Below, one piece after another: positions 12,854-25,259 of a stretch of 64,000 bases of DNA. How positions within the stretch are numbered: the stretch's first letter is position 1; every line of letters starts with the position of its first letter. The notes under the pieces are model-generated. The model saw only the letters and a program-made list of their open reading frames with translations. It ran no database searches and was not told the origin of the DNA. The position numbers and the translations under genes are program-made. The stretch is from NCBI RefSeq assembly GCF_000143415.4, contig NW_003314261.1, positions 6,050,822 to 6,114,821 of the forward strand. Reading direction: 5' to 3'. Source of the DNA: Selaginella moellendorffii. Its lineage: Eukaryota > Streptophyta > Lycopodiopsida > Selaginellales > Selaginellaceae.

Positions 12854-15800
12854 TTATTTGGGGCCAAACTGGACGGACTCCCATGTGAAAGGCGAGATGA
12901 AGCGCACTTCCACGGGGCTCTTGAGCAGCAGGCACACGCACACGCACACCGCCGCTATCGCCACCATGGACAGGATGAAGGGCCTGTACATGGGACCCCG
13001 AATGCCCGCAAAGTTTTGCCGGACAGGATGCTGCCCAGCTGCTGCTGCGACGCATTCGCTCCCGCAAGAAGCTGGAAGCAGCACCTTGGATCCTCCTGGA
13101 GTTTGAGTCGACGACGACGGCCATGGCGGCAGCTCGATGCTCAACGCGTTTTGGATCCAGTTAGTGGCTTGAGATGGAATAGACTTGCCTCTGGACGCCG
13201 CGATCTTGCTCCATACCAGCTGAATGTACGTGAAGTTCCCGTGAGACAGTGCACAGTCGAATGGAGACTGGCCGTTAATGTCTCGAGCGGAGTTCCAAGA
13301 TTGCAAGCCAACCTAAGGAACGAAAAACACAAAGTCATGGAAAGAAAAAGAAGACCAAGTTACCTGTGAAGCGTCACTCGTCAAGGCGGAAACGACTCGA
13401 TCCGCTCCTATCATGCACGCTGCGACGTGCAAAGCCGTCAGTCCCGCAGGCCCAGCCGTAGCGGCCGAGAATACGTAGCTCTCTTTTCTCTTCGCCACCG
13501 GGCTTTGATACGTCAAGAGGAACTCTACCATAGTGATGCTGTTCCGGCTTGTTGCCCTGTGGAGAAGGTTGACACTTTCTAATACGTCCGCAACGTCCTC
13601 CACCTTCCCGGTGCTCTGGAAGCTGTAGAGCGTGTCCAGGAGTGCCTTCACCACTGCACACCACTCGCGCTCCACCGCGAACATCAGCAGCCACTTCATC
13701 GTTGAGCTGCGGAGATCGCAATGATCTTGTTTCTTCATCAACTGCCAGTGTTGCTTCTGGAACACCCATCCCAGTTCATGCAAGAACCTGGACGTCTCGT
13801 GTTCTACAGCCAGCTCCACCAGATCAACGAAAGCCACAGAGTACTCCTCTGGGAACGCACAACTGTCTGCCATGGCCCCTGCTCTTGACGAAGCAATCTC
13901 TATATCCTCTTCCAAGCTTCGCACTTCGTCACAAATTGCATTGTCTGCAACCAAAACGGGTGCAAAGCTGCTGCCGCCATTGCGCTCCACCTGGAAAGCC
14001 CATCATGTCAAACGATGGATTACCATTTGTCATACGTTTGTACCTCAATGAAGCACCGGCCGATAGACTCGCACGGAGTGTGTGTGAAACACAAACTGCC
14101 TTCAGCATCCTCTTCGTTTGCGTCAATTTCGCTCCATGATTGAAGATTATATTCATCATGGAACGCACAGTAAATTCTACAACAGAAAATACTCTGTTAA
14201 CATCCCAAAAGACGTATGATCTTTTACCTCGTATCTGCACCAGCGAGGTCAACACCGTGCACCAAAAATCTTGTTTCCTCGTTTCTTACAGCTGCAAGAG
14301 GTCTAACAGCCAAAATTTCGGGAAAATCTCTTGATTTTAGGCTGACAGCTTGCACCTTCCCTACGTAAAATATAAAGAACAGGTTAAGAAGACACAAAAG
14401 CAGAACGCATACCATCGACTACATATGCAGATTGATCGCAAACTTGCACAAGTATCCGGCCTTTGTTCCAAAAGTCGGTAGGAGACGAATCAATTAGCCG
14501 CTTAAGATTCCCAAGTAGGTCATTGCAGAGCTGAGTTGAGCACAAAATGACAATAGAAATAAGATCCAAAAAACAAAGACAGCACACCTTTTGCCATGCA
14601 GAATTTGGCATAGATAAAAAGATAGCCAGTACAACGCAGCCAGGTCGAATGTAGCTTTCCATGTCGGAGGGAACATGTGAGAGCCATTCAAGAATCTAGC
14701 CAAAGCGAAAACTGGATTAGAATCAATAGCCTGTCTCCTTACCTGTGCTCGTAAGAGCTGCGGAAAATCACCAGGATTCCTGTCAAACAGCTTAAAAGAT
14801 ATCCTTCCCGTTCGCTCCTGTAAGAAGTCGCGTTAAAATCCTTCTAAGAAATAAACTCTTCGTTACCTGCCAATCAGCGTAGGAACTATCAGGCGATTGC
14901 TCGGAGCCCGATTGGGATTCACTTGACTGTTGAGAATGTCCAGCCTGAATAAACGATGTTGGAGGTACGGCAGGACTGGGAGGTCTATCGCGTGCTCCCA
15001 GAAGTCCAAGCAGTGATGGCCTGACTGCGTCTCTCGAGTCGGGAGCAACAGCAGCCTTATTGACAGCAGCAGCCACGGGCGATTGGAAAGGAAAAGGTTT
15101 ATGTCCTGACGGACCATCGACCTCAATTACGGAATGTGCCGGCCTTGACGTTGGTGGTGGCGGAGCATGACTTCCTCTTGGCAAGTAGTCGGTTCCGTTT
15201 TGCAGAGGTTGAGACACCACTGGCGCTGGTAGTTCCTTTGCCTGAGCTTTCAAGTTGTTCTGGAGCAAGACGGAGAACGCATCCAGCAAAGGTAAGCCCG
15301 GTAGGGCCGAGAGAACCTGAGCATCGTACGGTGACTTCACTTCAGGCTTTTGGCCGAAGCCATTGCCTTCCTTGCTACAGTCCCCCAGGGCAGTTGACAC
15401 GGACACGGCTCTTCTGAGATACTCGAGGGCCAGATCACGCTCCTGGACAGCGTTTGCTTTTTCAAGAGCGCTGGCTGCTGCAGGCAACTAACAGATTAAC
15501 ATCAAGATTCCCATCAAAATCTTGTGTACCTTGTAGTTGTGATAGAACTTGCAGCAGCTTCAGCAGCCCGGCACTTTTGCCAGCTACATCGTCTTCTGAC
15601 AGCAGGAAAGCTTGAGCTGCTGCGGCATCAGGCTGTGTCTTCCTCCTCCGCCTGTTGTGCCCGGCAAGTCTCCGTCGGCAGCTCCTTTTTCCTTCATCAA
15701 ACTCCTGAAGTGGATGAAATCTGAAAGGCAACACTTTCAATCCGAAAATCCATCAATAGAAACAAGTTTACCGGCTACATTGCTGGCAGAACCGCTGCAT

Positions 15801-16442
15801 GTTTCGTGACACGAGAGCCTTCGCGGCCTTGGAATGCATCTCGCAGACTTTATGGCGCCTGTGATAGTCCTTCGCATTGCTCAAGTCCGCCTTGCAATCG
15901 TCAACTTGACACATTGGATACTGCTGCTGCTGCGATTGTTGCTGTTGCTGCTGTGGCTGCTGTGGCTGCTGGCAGCTAGAACCAGGAGACGTCGACCTCT
16001 GCCGTTTCCCATTCCTAGCGGACTCGTCCGTAGACGAGTACGTACGACCACCCAACTTGAGCGTCAGGCACTCGGCATCGTCCTCGTCAGTGGATGATGC
16101 ATCCAATACGATTGTCTTGGTCGCATTCATTGGCGACGAGGCCAGCCATTCCTGATCGCGCTTTAAGCTGAGCCCAGTGGCAGGAGTAGCAGCATGGTGG
16201 TGGTGGTGGTCAAGTTGCGTGTTGGAACCAGCTTTGTCTGCCGACGAGGGCTGTGCCAGGAAGAGCAGGCTGTCCCAATTCCAGGCCTTGACATCCCAGT
16301 CATTCCTCTCAGGCCCCCGAGTCTCCACATAGCGCCCCCATTTCACCTCACCCGGGTCGGGCGCGAGGCTAAGATCCCCCCCTGGAAAGAACTGGTGCTG
16401 GTAGTAGCTCGTCCCCAAAGTCACGCCGGGCTCGCTCTCCAT
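12854..16442 (-). CDS. SPL1-like SQUAMOSA promoter-binding protein with ankyrin and C-terminal TM segment
   Basis: SBP-box transcription factor of the large SPL1/SPL12/SPL14 class. Family members bind GTAC-core DNA in the nucleus. Ten exons: 16442-15772, 15720-15530, 15477-14867, 14817-14743, 14695-14588, 14530-14413, 14360-14228, 14176-14044, 13990-13364 and 13312-12854, giving about 1041 aa in frame. The SBP domain spans about residues 178-251, with two Cys/His zinc clusters and a basic RRRRK end; the conserved intron splits it after CQQCSR. The middle carries the class hallmark MESYIRPGC. Ankyrin-like repeats lie at about 857-930 (TALHVAAC), and a hydrophobic segment rich in Val/Cys lies near residues 1000-1019, as in AtSPL1. 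I chose ATG 16442; the longer frame starts with TTG. A glutamine-rich stretch precedes the SBP domain. It is divergent from the RPB3 gene, with 473 bp between start codons. Confidence 0.96.
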
Positions 16443-16915
16443 GGCCACGCCCAATTCGCCTCAATCCAAGCTCAAATTCTCGCCCCCAAGCTCATCGATC
16501 CCCCACCGACGACCGACAAGGACGGAAGAAACCCCAACTCCAAGCCTAGCGGGAGCTCGCCGCGGCAAAATTACGGGAGTATCCGCGGGCTATGGCAGCG
16601 CATTCTCGATCCCGGCCGCCGCGCCGGTGGAATCTGTCAAGAACACTACCTGTTGGCCGCGAGATCTAGCGCTTGGCGCCGCGCTCCGCCGCTCGTCGAT
16701 CCAGCAAAGCAAGTGGAGGAATGGAGAGACCTAAACCTAGCGCGAAACAGCCATGGTGGTACGAGAGAGGCTGTCAAGTCTGCCAGAGGTAGCAGCAACA
16801 AAGCGGACTAACACGCTATTGGTGGGCCTCGTTGGTACTGCACGGTAAAAGAAAAAAAAAACGTTCTAACCTAAAACCCTGCAGACCATTTTTTAGGGTT
16901 CCTCCGGGCGCGGTG
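16443..16915. promoter_or_regulatory. Bidirectional intergenic promoter region, SPL and RPB3
   Basis: The two start codons face away from each other across 473 bp, so both promoters and both 5' UTRs must fit here. The SPL side is GC-rich and probably transcribed leader. The RPB3 side carries ACCTAAAACCCT-like and TAGGGTT elements just before its ATG, typical of plant housekeeping and translation-related promoters. No convincing TATA box was seen. Confidence 0.55.
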
Positions 16916-18075
16916 ATGGAGGCTTCGTATCAGCGCTTCCCCACCGTCCGGATTCGCGACCTCAAGGATGATTTCCTCAAGTTCGAGCTGCGCGATACCG
17001 ACGCCAGCATTGCTAATGCGCTGCGCCGTGTGATCATTGCCGAGGTTCCGACCCTGGCGATCGACCTGGTGGAGATTGAGGCGAACTCGTCGGTCCTCAA
17101 TGACGAGTTCATCGCGCATCGTCTAGGTTTGATTCCTCTCACCAGCGACAAGGCCATGGAGATGCGCTACTCGCGGGACTGCGACGAATGCGACGGCGAT
17201 GGAAGGTATAGCTAAGCCTTTCTCTTCCATTTTTTTTGCTATCATCACACATGGCTCTAACCATTTTTTATTTTTTTGCAGGTGTGACTACTGCTCGATC
17301 GAGTTCACGCTGTCCGTGAAATGCACATCCGAGGAAACGCTGGATGTTACCAGCCATGATCTTCAAAGCTCGGATTCACAAGTTGTGCCAGTGGACTCGA
17401 TTGGACACGACCCGGACATCGAAAACTTCAACCAGAAAAAGTTGGTTGCGATTCTCTTTCCTTTTCATGCTTTTTCACTGACTTTGCTGCTTTGCACCTC
17501 AGGGGCATTCTCATTGTAAAACTCCGGAAAGGACAGGAGCTCAAGCTTCGTGCCATTGCCAGGAAAGGCATTGCCAAAGATCACGCCAAATGGTCGCCAG
17601 CGGCAACCGTGACGTTTCAGTATGAGCCTGACATCCACATCAATGAGAATCTCATGGAGACGCTGAGCGTGGAGGAGAAAAGAGAATGGGTCGATAGCAG
17701 CCCAACCAAAGTCTTTGAGATCAATCCAGAGACGCAGCAGGTCAGCCAGTCGAGCTTAGAGTTTGATAAGAAACTAAAGCTCAAAGCTTTGTTCCATAGG
17801 TGGAAGTGATCGACCCAGAGGCATACACTTATGATGACGAAGTGATCAAGAAAGCCGAAGCCATGGGAAAGCCTGGCCTTGTGGAGATCTATGGCAAGGA
17901 GGACAGCTTCATCTTCACAGTGGAATCCACCGGAGCGATCAAGGCTGCTCAAATGTTCCTGAATGCCATTGAGATCCTCCGCAGCAAGCTCGATGCGGTC
18001 AAGCTCAACTTTGGAAGCGACGAGGCAGACGAGCAATTTGGAGATCTTGGAGCACACATGCGTGGCGGCTTCTAA
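16916..18075 (+). CDS. NRPB3: DNA-directed RNA polymerase II subunit 3 (RPB3/NRPB3)
   Basis: Alpha-like subunit that dimerises with RPB11 to seed assembly of RNA polymerase II. In plants the same protein or its paralogue also serves Pol IV and Pol V. Four exons, 16916-17205, 17282-17440, 17503-17740 and 17800-18075, give 320 aa, the normal family length. The alpha motif follows the N-terminus ([18 protein letters not shown]). A zinc loop has Cys at 89, 92, 98 and 101 (CDEC...CDYC). The C-terminal part restores the dimerisation fold ([17 protein letters not shown]). Every splice junction keeps frame. The ATG at 16916 is chosen because the family's N-terminus begins at [13 protein letters not shown], and the upstream frame has no family similarity. 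Confidence 0.97.
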
Positions 18076-20310
18076 AGTTGAGCTCGATAGGTTTGTAAAT
18101 TTTCTGAGGTAGAGATTTTCTAGTGGTTTACTGGTAGCTAGGAAGTATGCTCCTTTCTTTGCAGTTTGAAAAGAGAGACAATTGCTGGGCACATTCCTAT
18201 GGGAGACATGCAGAGATCGCGAAACAAAAAGAAACGAGATACTCCAGCTGCTGAGAACACGACTGTGTCTGAAGCTTTTTCTCTAGTTCCGGAGCATGTT
18301 GCTCTAAGCTTTTTCTCCGGAGTCTCAGCACGAATCTATTTCTCTAGATCACGTTGGTTGCTTAGCCAAGTAAGACATTACATTTGGTTTTAGACACTGG
18401 ATTATCGCTACCTGCAACGACGTGGTGGGAGTGAGAATGAGAAAAAAAAGAAGAAAAAAAAAGAGCGAAAGCGCTGTCGCTCGAGCTAGTTGTCACATTC
18501 ACTTTTGCTGTCTGCTACTCGAGCTATACGTAGGAAGCACATTCGGCTGGCCAGTTGTTCTGTTTTGCAGCGTTAATCCGTGCGTCAAGCAGCAACCCCA
18601 TTCACCAAAACGCACTCCATACCTCCCCTGTCAAATCCACGAACGAAGCGTCAGCTCTTAGAAGAACAAATCTGCTGCCGTTTTCGCCGCTCAAAGACCA
18701 GGAGTGGTGTCTCTACTGATTCTTCAAAGTAAATCCCATCTCTACCTGCAATCTTGCCGTGGCAAGGACCTTCGGTCGGGAGGAAATGCGGTACTTTCTG
18801 GTAGCCTTTCACAAGATGTACGATTGATTGAGATATTTTCCTTTAATTTCTTGCTGGAAGAATCTTGCTTCAACTCAGACAAGATCGCATCCAGGGCGTG
18901 GACAAGCCTGAGTTTACAGCAGAAGTCGAAACTGACCACGCAAAGATCCACAAGCTCCTCTTGACGAGATCTGCCTGATTGTGATGATACTCTAATTGTG
19001 GTGATGCTGAGGTTGCTCCAAAGCTAACTGCTTACCAAGTTCGCCACCTTGGAATGAAGAGAGAAGGAACTAGAGCAATTCCTTGAATTGATTTTTGATA
19101 CCAAAATCTTGGATGCACAAGCAAAACACAAATGCAATTTGAGGGAGAGAGACCAAATATTGAGGTTAATTTTTTAAAAAAAAATTGATAAGAAAAGCAA
19201 AAATATATATTGAAAGGTTAATTATATGGATTTTTTTCTTTCTTTTTTTGCATTCTAAATCTGGAATATTTTACACCAATCCATACCATCTTGATTAAAA
19301 ACATTCGTGAATATCATTATTAACACCTTCAATATCTCTAAAGTAAGTCCATTTTTAATTTCATTCTTTATATCATTTTGTTTAGAAAATCTTCTTTCGC
19401 ATGAAATAATATTAACTAAAATTGTCATACAAAGTTGCTATAGCCTCATAAAATCTGAGAATGCAAACGTGAAAATTGAATTTAAACATTTTTTTTTTTT
19501 TTGAAATATACTCTACCAAAGCTCCTTATATCTATAATCATGTCAAATATTATTCAAAGTTTTTCCTTCAGCTGATTTCAGCATTTTAATAAAATCATTT
19601 AACTTTTACATAACTTATATATCAATGATAATTTGATTATAATTGATTTTGTTGAAAAGATTTTCTAGTTGAAATCGAATTTATTTTCTCCTCTCTATTA
19701 AATCATCTAAAATTGAACAAGGATGAAAAATCTTCAGACTATTGAAGAATGAGAAATTTTCAAAACATCAGTTAAAACCATTAACCACTTCTTAAATGTA
19801 CTACTTTTCAATACTTTTTCAACCTTTAAGTGATTCTCTTCATATATCTAATATTGCATTCAAATCCAAAACTCTAGCTTTACAAAAGATTTCCTTATAT
19901 TTAAAACATGAGAAATAATATATCCATTTACCTAGTACTTTAGCTTTCTAGATTTAACAGCAGATAAAGAACTAGATAATAAAGTTGAATTTGTCCAGCA
20001 ATTTAACAAATACCTCTTCGAAATTTTTTGGATTGTTAAATCTAAAAAATTACTGATCATCACTAATGATGTCCTCTCATGTTGGAACGTTAGATTGAAT
20101 TTATTCAACTCTGTGAATATGTTAGCTAGGAAATGAGTAAGAAACTATACCTATAATAAATATATAAAAAAATTATTAAAAAATAGTTATAATAAAAAAA
20201 GGTTACAAGTATATTTGAAAGATTCTCAAAGTGTCATACCATTTGGGCAATTTAAATTGCCAAAGCTAGAAAATCACTAACAAAACTTTTATAAACTGTT
20301 TCATAATTTG
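18076..20310. other. 3' flank of RPB3 and AT-rich spacer
   Basis: The first kilobase has genic base composition and probably contains the RPB3 3' UTR. From about 19.0 kb the DNA becomes strongly AT-rich with frequent stops. I see no further gene. Confidence 0.5.
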
Positions 20311-20322
20311 CCCTTATGACAA

Positions 20323-20700
20323 CTATTGCACCTTATGAATTTGTAACAAAGTTAATGGCTTATGATCATACCTTTCAAACAACTTCTCTCTTATAATAGA
20401 CCCTAGCATAGTGCTACATCCATCTATTGTCAAAACTACAAGTTTGTTCAAGTCTAGATTTAACCTCTCTACTACTTGAATTATGTTATTATAGACTGAT
20501 TTAGCTGTACTATCGTAAAAAGGTAACAATTGAATGAACCTTACAATTGGAACACCCCTTCCTTTGTCTATGAGATAACTTGTATAAAGAATTAGGTGTC
20601 GTTTAAATTGATTATTTATACTCTTCTGGGCTAGTCCACATGGCAGTTTTAAGCAGTCTATATGACAATTTATCAAGTTAAAAATAGGGCTTCCTTGCAA
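20323..20700 (-). pseudogene. hAT-type transposase remnant
   Basis: A 125-codon frame with a layout like the central part of hAT-related (DUF4371-type) transposases. A segment of the form YLIDKGRGVPIVRFI is followed about 40 residues later by LTIDGCSTMLGS, resembling the usual 'state of G-ass-M' DGAS/M block after the catalytic region. The first residue aligns to no start, and both flanks run into AT-rich sequence with stops, so this is a fragment. The call rests on motif memory only; a related ZMYM6-like host protein is the alternative. Confidence 0.45.
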
Positions 20701-23190
20701 CTTTAAAAAAAAATCCTCTTTAATAGCATTTTTTATTGCAAGAACTTGAACCCTAAAGATTTGATGTTATAATGGTCAAACTATTTCCCTTTTTGAAATT
20801 GGATTCATATAAAAACTATATTTACACCACTTCAGAAATATAAAGTATCAGTTTTCTTGTAGCTCTAACAAAGCCTCTCAAATTTATATAATGGTATATT
20901 TAGAACAATAGAAGTATAACTCATTTTCATAACTTAATATAATTTTCCTTTCCTTCTGTGAAACCAAATTACCTACTAATTCCTCTATTCTCCCTTATTT
21001 ATCCTTTTCAAGTCTTCATTTGTAATCTCTATCCCTTTTTACAACTACATGACTACTAAAATTATCATGACCCTTCAAACCTTTAATTGAATAGTAGTAA
21101 ATTCCACTCCATTAAAGACATTTATTTTCCTAATTTAGATACACCAAGCATAAAAAATTTGTAAACCCCTATGTAAAAGAATTGAGAACAGAAAAAGTTT
21201 AAATATATTATACCTTTATTGCCAATCTTAATAAAAACCTAATCAATTGGTTGAGAATTTTCAAAGTGGTTATTACTTCTTTGATATATGATCTTTTTCT
21301 TTTTGTGTTTCTTATATTAATGCTTCAATTACTTCTTCTTCCAAGGTTGTTTAGGCTTTTTTAAGCCAATTCAACAATAGGCCACACTTTTTCCTAAAAT
21401 TTATAAATTAAATGCATGAAAAGAGAAAACATTAAATGTATAATATGCATACCTTCTAAAACTAGATGATGACTCTTGTTGCCCCTTTATTTCTTCTTTG
21501 TAAAACTATACTTTAAACAAGATAATAATGGCATGCAATTTAAATTCCAATTGATTGAGAGAAAATGTCATTAAGAGTAATTTGGAATATTCATTATTCA
21601 TTAAAACAGGGAAAGAATATTTTAAAAGAATGTTTTACTCTTTGAAGAACAAGGGCTACCTTGAATGTTTTTTTTGGTAATTTCTACCCAATATTTAAAG
21701 GGTATTTTGAAAAAAACACCCATTTTTGCAAGGTAAAATGGCTCAAAAAAGGGCCAGAAGGGCATCAAGTTTTTGCCCCAATCAATGGAGAGAAGAATTG
21801 TCAAATGGAAAACTAATCTTTTTATTCTTTTCATATCATATTTCAATTTCAACTTTATTAGTCTTTAATTTAAAAATAAAGATCCTGAATCTGAAAGGCT
21901 TTAGTTGCAAAACTAGCAAGTTTCATGACATATGAACCTTTGGGGCCTTGGAATGCATCTTATAAACTATATGATGCCTGTGATAATTATTTGCATTGCT
22001 CAAGTCTACCTTGCTATTGTCAACTTAACACATTGAATACTGTTATTGTGCATTAACAGCTAAAACCAGTACATAACGACCTCTACTACTTCCCATTCCT
22101 GGTAGAGTCGTTAATAATAGCATGTGTTTATTCCAAGTCTCTTGTCAATTGGCTTCAACATTTATACCAAGTTGATTGTATGTGAAGCACCATTCACACT
22201 TCCCATACTCACTAAAATGCATTTACTTTTAATACTTCTGATGTGAAAATGTAGTACTTTCTGGAAATATCCCTTTTTTTAGAGCTCAAACTAGAACAAA
22301 GACATTGTGTGCCAAAGTAATAAGCTTTAGCATTCTTGTTTATGTGTGGCTTGATATGATCAAAAGCTTTTCCTCCAGCTAATACCATATTTTGGGAAGT
22401 GCCACAAAATTTAGAGTATGTGTTGCTCATGATCATGATGACAAAATACTAGGTGATTGTTCCAAAGAGGTATTAGTGAGGAAGAAGTTTCAATCTTGTC
22501 AAAACTTAGCACAAAAAAGATTATCTTGTACTCCTTTTGGGTGGTCTTATTGTGTATTGGGCACTTTTCCATTTTCCATTTTGTGACTGATTCACTAAAT
22601 GCATTTTATTCTTTTTATTTGTAACATGTTCTTTCTTGAACATCCCTTTTTGTGAACAGTAAATGGATGGGATGGTGAACATATTTTCCAAGCATCTTAA
22701 GGATCTAGCAGTTGGCTCACACTTCAGTTAATTTTTTAAAAATCAAATTATATTTTTCAGAATAAATGACCAGATGAAAAATTGATACTTGATTAAGAAA
22801 TGTTTTTATATCAACAAAAGCAGCCTTCTATAAATTATATCTCTAGAACATTAATATATTAGTTAAATATTGCTATATTTTTTAAGTTCCACCCCATAAT
22901 ACATTAGCTTCAGGAAAATTAAACATCCAGATAAAAATTTATTAATAGAAATTATAAAATATTTTAAATATGCTTTTAGCTAGTTTCTTTTTGCTTTCAA
23001 TATTAAACTTACTCTGAAGACTGATATTATGTTTAAAATAATAATTCCTAAAAAATTTATAGTTCTAAGTGAGCGTCTGCTTGTGGGAATTGAACCGGAT
23101 TTTTTCTGTAGCTCTAATCCTAAATAAGCTACGCTTACAACAGTTTGTTCTTGAAATTTAAAACGTTCCTGGAATTTAGAACGTTTTGTT
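20701..23190. other. AT-rich spacer
   Basis: No intact gene. It contains the decayed SBP fragment listed separately (21925-22110). The rest is AT-rich and stop-dense. Confidence 0.5.
21925..22110 (-). pseudogene. Decayed copy of the SPL SBP-domain exon
   Basis: This stretch aligns base by base with 15812-16020 in exon 1 of the SPL gene, keeping blocks such as GGCCTTGGAATGCATCT, GCCTGTGAT, GCATTGCTCAAGTC and TTCCCATTCCT. It lacks the CAG/CTG glutamine repeat. Most differences are C-to-T or G-to-A changes at former CpG or CNG sites (for example ACGAGAG to ATATGA-like, CGCAGAC to TATAAAC). This is the pattern expected from deamination of methylated cytosine. No reading frame survives. Confidence 0.85.
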
Positions 23191-23191
23191 C

Positions 23192-23589
23192 CTACGAGGA
23201 CGAAGCCATTGCCTGCTTCTGCGCCAAAGGGACCAGCCTTCTTCTCTTGCGTGGAGAAGTCGCAGCGGCTTGGAGTTCCTGGGCTCGGCTCTTCATCCCT
23301 TCTGCCGCACAATCTCTCGTTCCCTTCGCACTATCGCTGGAGTTGCCAAAGACTCGCGATCAACATCAAAAATCTTGCCTCACCTGTACCTGAATGGTGC
23401 GCTCACCCAGTACTCCTTGACCTTCAACGGCGCGTTCTCCAAATTCTCGGCCACCTCCCAGGACGCCGTTTCCACTGGCCAATCCCTCCAAAGCACCCTA
23501 TACTCTCGCTTGTTGCAGGCGTTGATCCTCGAGTCGATCACCTTTTCAACTTCCCATTCGGGGAACCCATTCACGAGAACGCACGCCAT
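23192..23589 (-). CDS. Small chromodomain protein with basic tail
   Basis: Two-exon gene of 116 aa. Exon 1 is 23589-23384. A 47-nt GT-AG intron follows, with both phases matching, and exon 2 is 23336-23192, ending at TAG. Exon 1 encodes an almost complete chromodomain: WEVEKVIDSR, then EYRVLWRDWP, then TASWEVAENL and a closing LKVKEYW. This keeps the aromatic cage positions (W10, W35 and W43 of this protein). Exon 2 adds a lysine/arginine-rich tail (SPRKRRRLVP) that could be a nuclear signal. The ATG follows a TAGGGTTTGTAG leader typical of genes here. The chromodomain resembles the tail of chromovirus integrases, but there is no integrase, polymerase or LTR around it. It may be a tamed fragment or an independent chromatin reader. 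Function is unknown. Confidence 0.7.
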
Positions 23590-23760
23590 TGCTCTACAAA
23601 CCCTTAGACCCTTTTTATAGTTTAGTTCGAATCAAAAGGCATATAAACCATTAAAGAACGCATATCCCCGTGCACATTCCTGGCATATGCCTAAAGGGCA
23701 CTTCGCGTTTTAAAAGAGGGGAAAGCGGTTCCCTTGGCAGCATAGGGTTTCGAAGGGACG

Positions 23761-24755
23761 ATGTCCCCAATGGCTGCCACCGATCGCGATGAATGCCCCG
23801 GGAGCCCATCCAAGGCGCGGCGATTGCTCCAGAAGGCCTACAATCTGGTGGACTACCACGCGCTCCCCGATTATCTCCGCGACAACGAGTACATCCTCAA
23901 GCACTACAGGGTGAATTGGCCGCTCAAGCAGACGATCCTCAGCATGTTCTCCATCCACAACGAGACACTGAACTTCTGGACGTAAGTATCGCGATCCCTT
24001 TCCCCCTTTTTCCATCGCGCGACTGACGGCACCCCTTTTCTTGCTCCAGGCACTGCGTGGGATTCCTCCTCTTCGTCTTCCTCACCATCAACGTGATCCT
24101 GACGGTGGAAATCCCCACCCTGGTGGCCGAGCTCCTCCACGCACCGACCGCGCGCTGGCCGATCTACACATTCCTGGGCGGTGCCATGTTTTGCCTCTTC
24201 TCCAGCAGCGTCGCCCACCTCCTGGGCTGCCACTCGGAGAGGGCCTCGTATTTGCTCCTCCGCCTCGACTACGCAGGGATCGCATCGCTCATCTCCACCT
24301 CCTTTTATCCGCCGGTCTACTACTCGTTCATGTGCTCGCCGCTGTGGAGAAACCTCTACCTGGCGGTGATAACGCTCTTGGGCGTTCTCGCCATACTGGT
24401 ATCGCTGCTGCCGGTGTTCCAGACGGCCGCCTACCGCCCCGTTAGGGCGGCGCTGTTTGTGGCCATGGGCGTGTCGGGCGTGGCGCCGGTGGTCCACAAG
24501 ATTTTCCTCCATGGCAACCAGCCGGTCATAGTGTTGACCACCGTCTATGAGCTTTTTATGGGGCTGTTCTACGGCATGGGCGCGCTCGTTTACGTGACTA
24601 GGGTTCCTGAGAGGTGGAAGCCCGGGAGGTTTGATATCGCCGGCCATAGCCACCAGCTTTTCCACGTGTTGGTGGTGGCCGGGGCGTACACTCACTACCG
24701 TGCGGGATTGCTCTATCTCCAGTGGAGGCACTCCAATGGATGTGGCATGGTGTGA
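23761..24755 (+). CDS. Heptahelical transmembrane protein (PAQR/adiponectin-receptor family)
   Basis: Seven-helix membrane protein of the HHP/PAQR family. Plant members are linked to sugar, hormone and stress responses; animal members act as receptors with ceramidase-like activity. Exons 23761-23981 and 24050-24755 give 308 aa. The N-terminal cytosolic part ends in the family signature NEYILKHYRVNWP...FSIHNETLNFW. The helices follow, with the zinc-ligand positions SVAHLLGCHS (helix 2) and GHSHQLFHV (helix 7) present. The start is the first ATG after a short leader. The gene is only about 170 bp from the oppositely directed chromodomain gene, so the two probably share regulatory DNA. Confidence 0.95.
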
Positions 24756-25214
24756 TTGGTCCTAATTCTTCTCTCAGCTTGAGAAGATTTTAGGTTGATG
24801 GAAAGTTTAGAACAACTATGTTTTCTCATGCTGAGATGCTAGTTTTTAAAAACCATGTCTTCTGAGCATTGTAAGGGCATTTTTGCTAGTATCTAGCAAC
24901 TTGGCTAGCTGCAAAATGTAGAGATGTTTTGATTATATGGAGAACATGAGCATTCTAAAAGTTGTAAGTACTGAGATGTTGTACTGAAACATTGTTTTCC
25001 ATGGTTCCAATTTGGACAAGCAAGCTGTGATAGCACGGACACGATTTCCAATACAGTGTACGCGACCCCTTTGACCTTTCCGTTTGATCATTTCCAGGGG
25101 GTCTCCTTGCAAATTGTCAAGGCGATCGTGGCCTCGCACGCCGTGCATGATCGTTCGTTACAAGTATGCCATGTTTTGTGGCCCCGGAAGCCAGACGTCT
25201 CCGCGGGTGTGGTG
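24756..25214 (+). other. 3' flank of PAQR gene and promoter of STIG1-like gene
   Basis: No gene. The left part is T-rich 3' UTR-like sequence. The right part leads into the TATA box of the next gene. Confidence 0.5.
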
Positions 25215-25222
25215 TATATAAA
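25215..25222 (+). promoter_or_regulatory. TATA box of the STIG1-like gene
   Basis: TATATAAA lies 116 nt before the ATG at 25338, so transcription would start near 25245 and give a leader of about 90 nt. This is the clearest TATA box in the window and fits a regulated rather than housekeeping gene. Confidence 0.7.
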
Positions 25223-25259
25223 CTCCACACGCAATGCATCGAAACAGCAAAGGCTTTCT

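Noticed and set aside
23380-23589. Chromovirus retrotransposon end
   Set aside because: Only the chromodomain is present. There is no integrase, RT or LTR nearby, and a phase-matched intron follows it. The viral-like origin stays an alternative, not the call.
23904-24731. 275-codon minus-strand frame under the PAQR gene
   Set aside because: Antisense shadow of a GC-rich gene, His/Arg/Glu-rich and without motifs.
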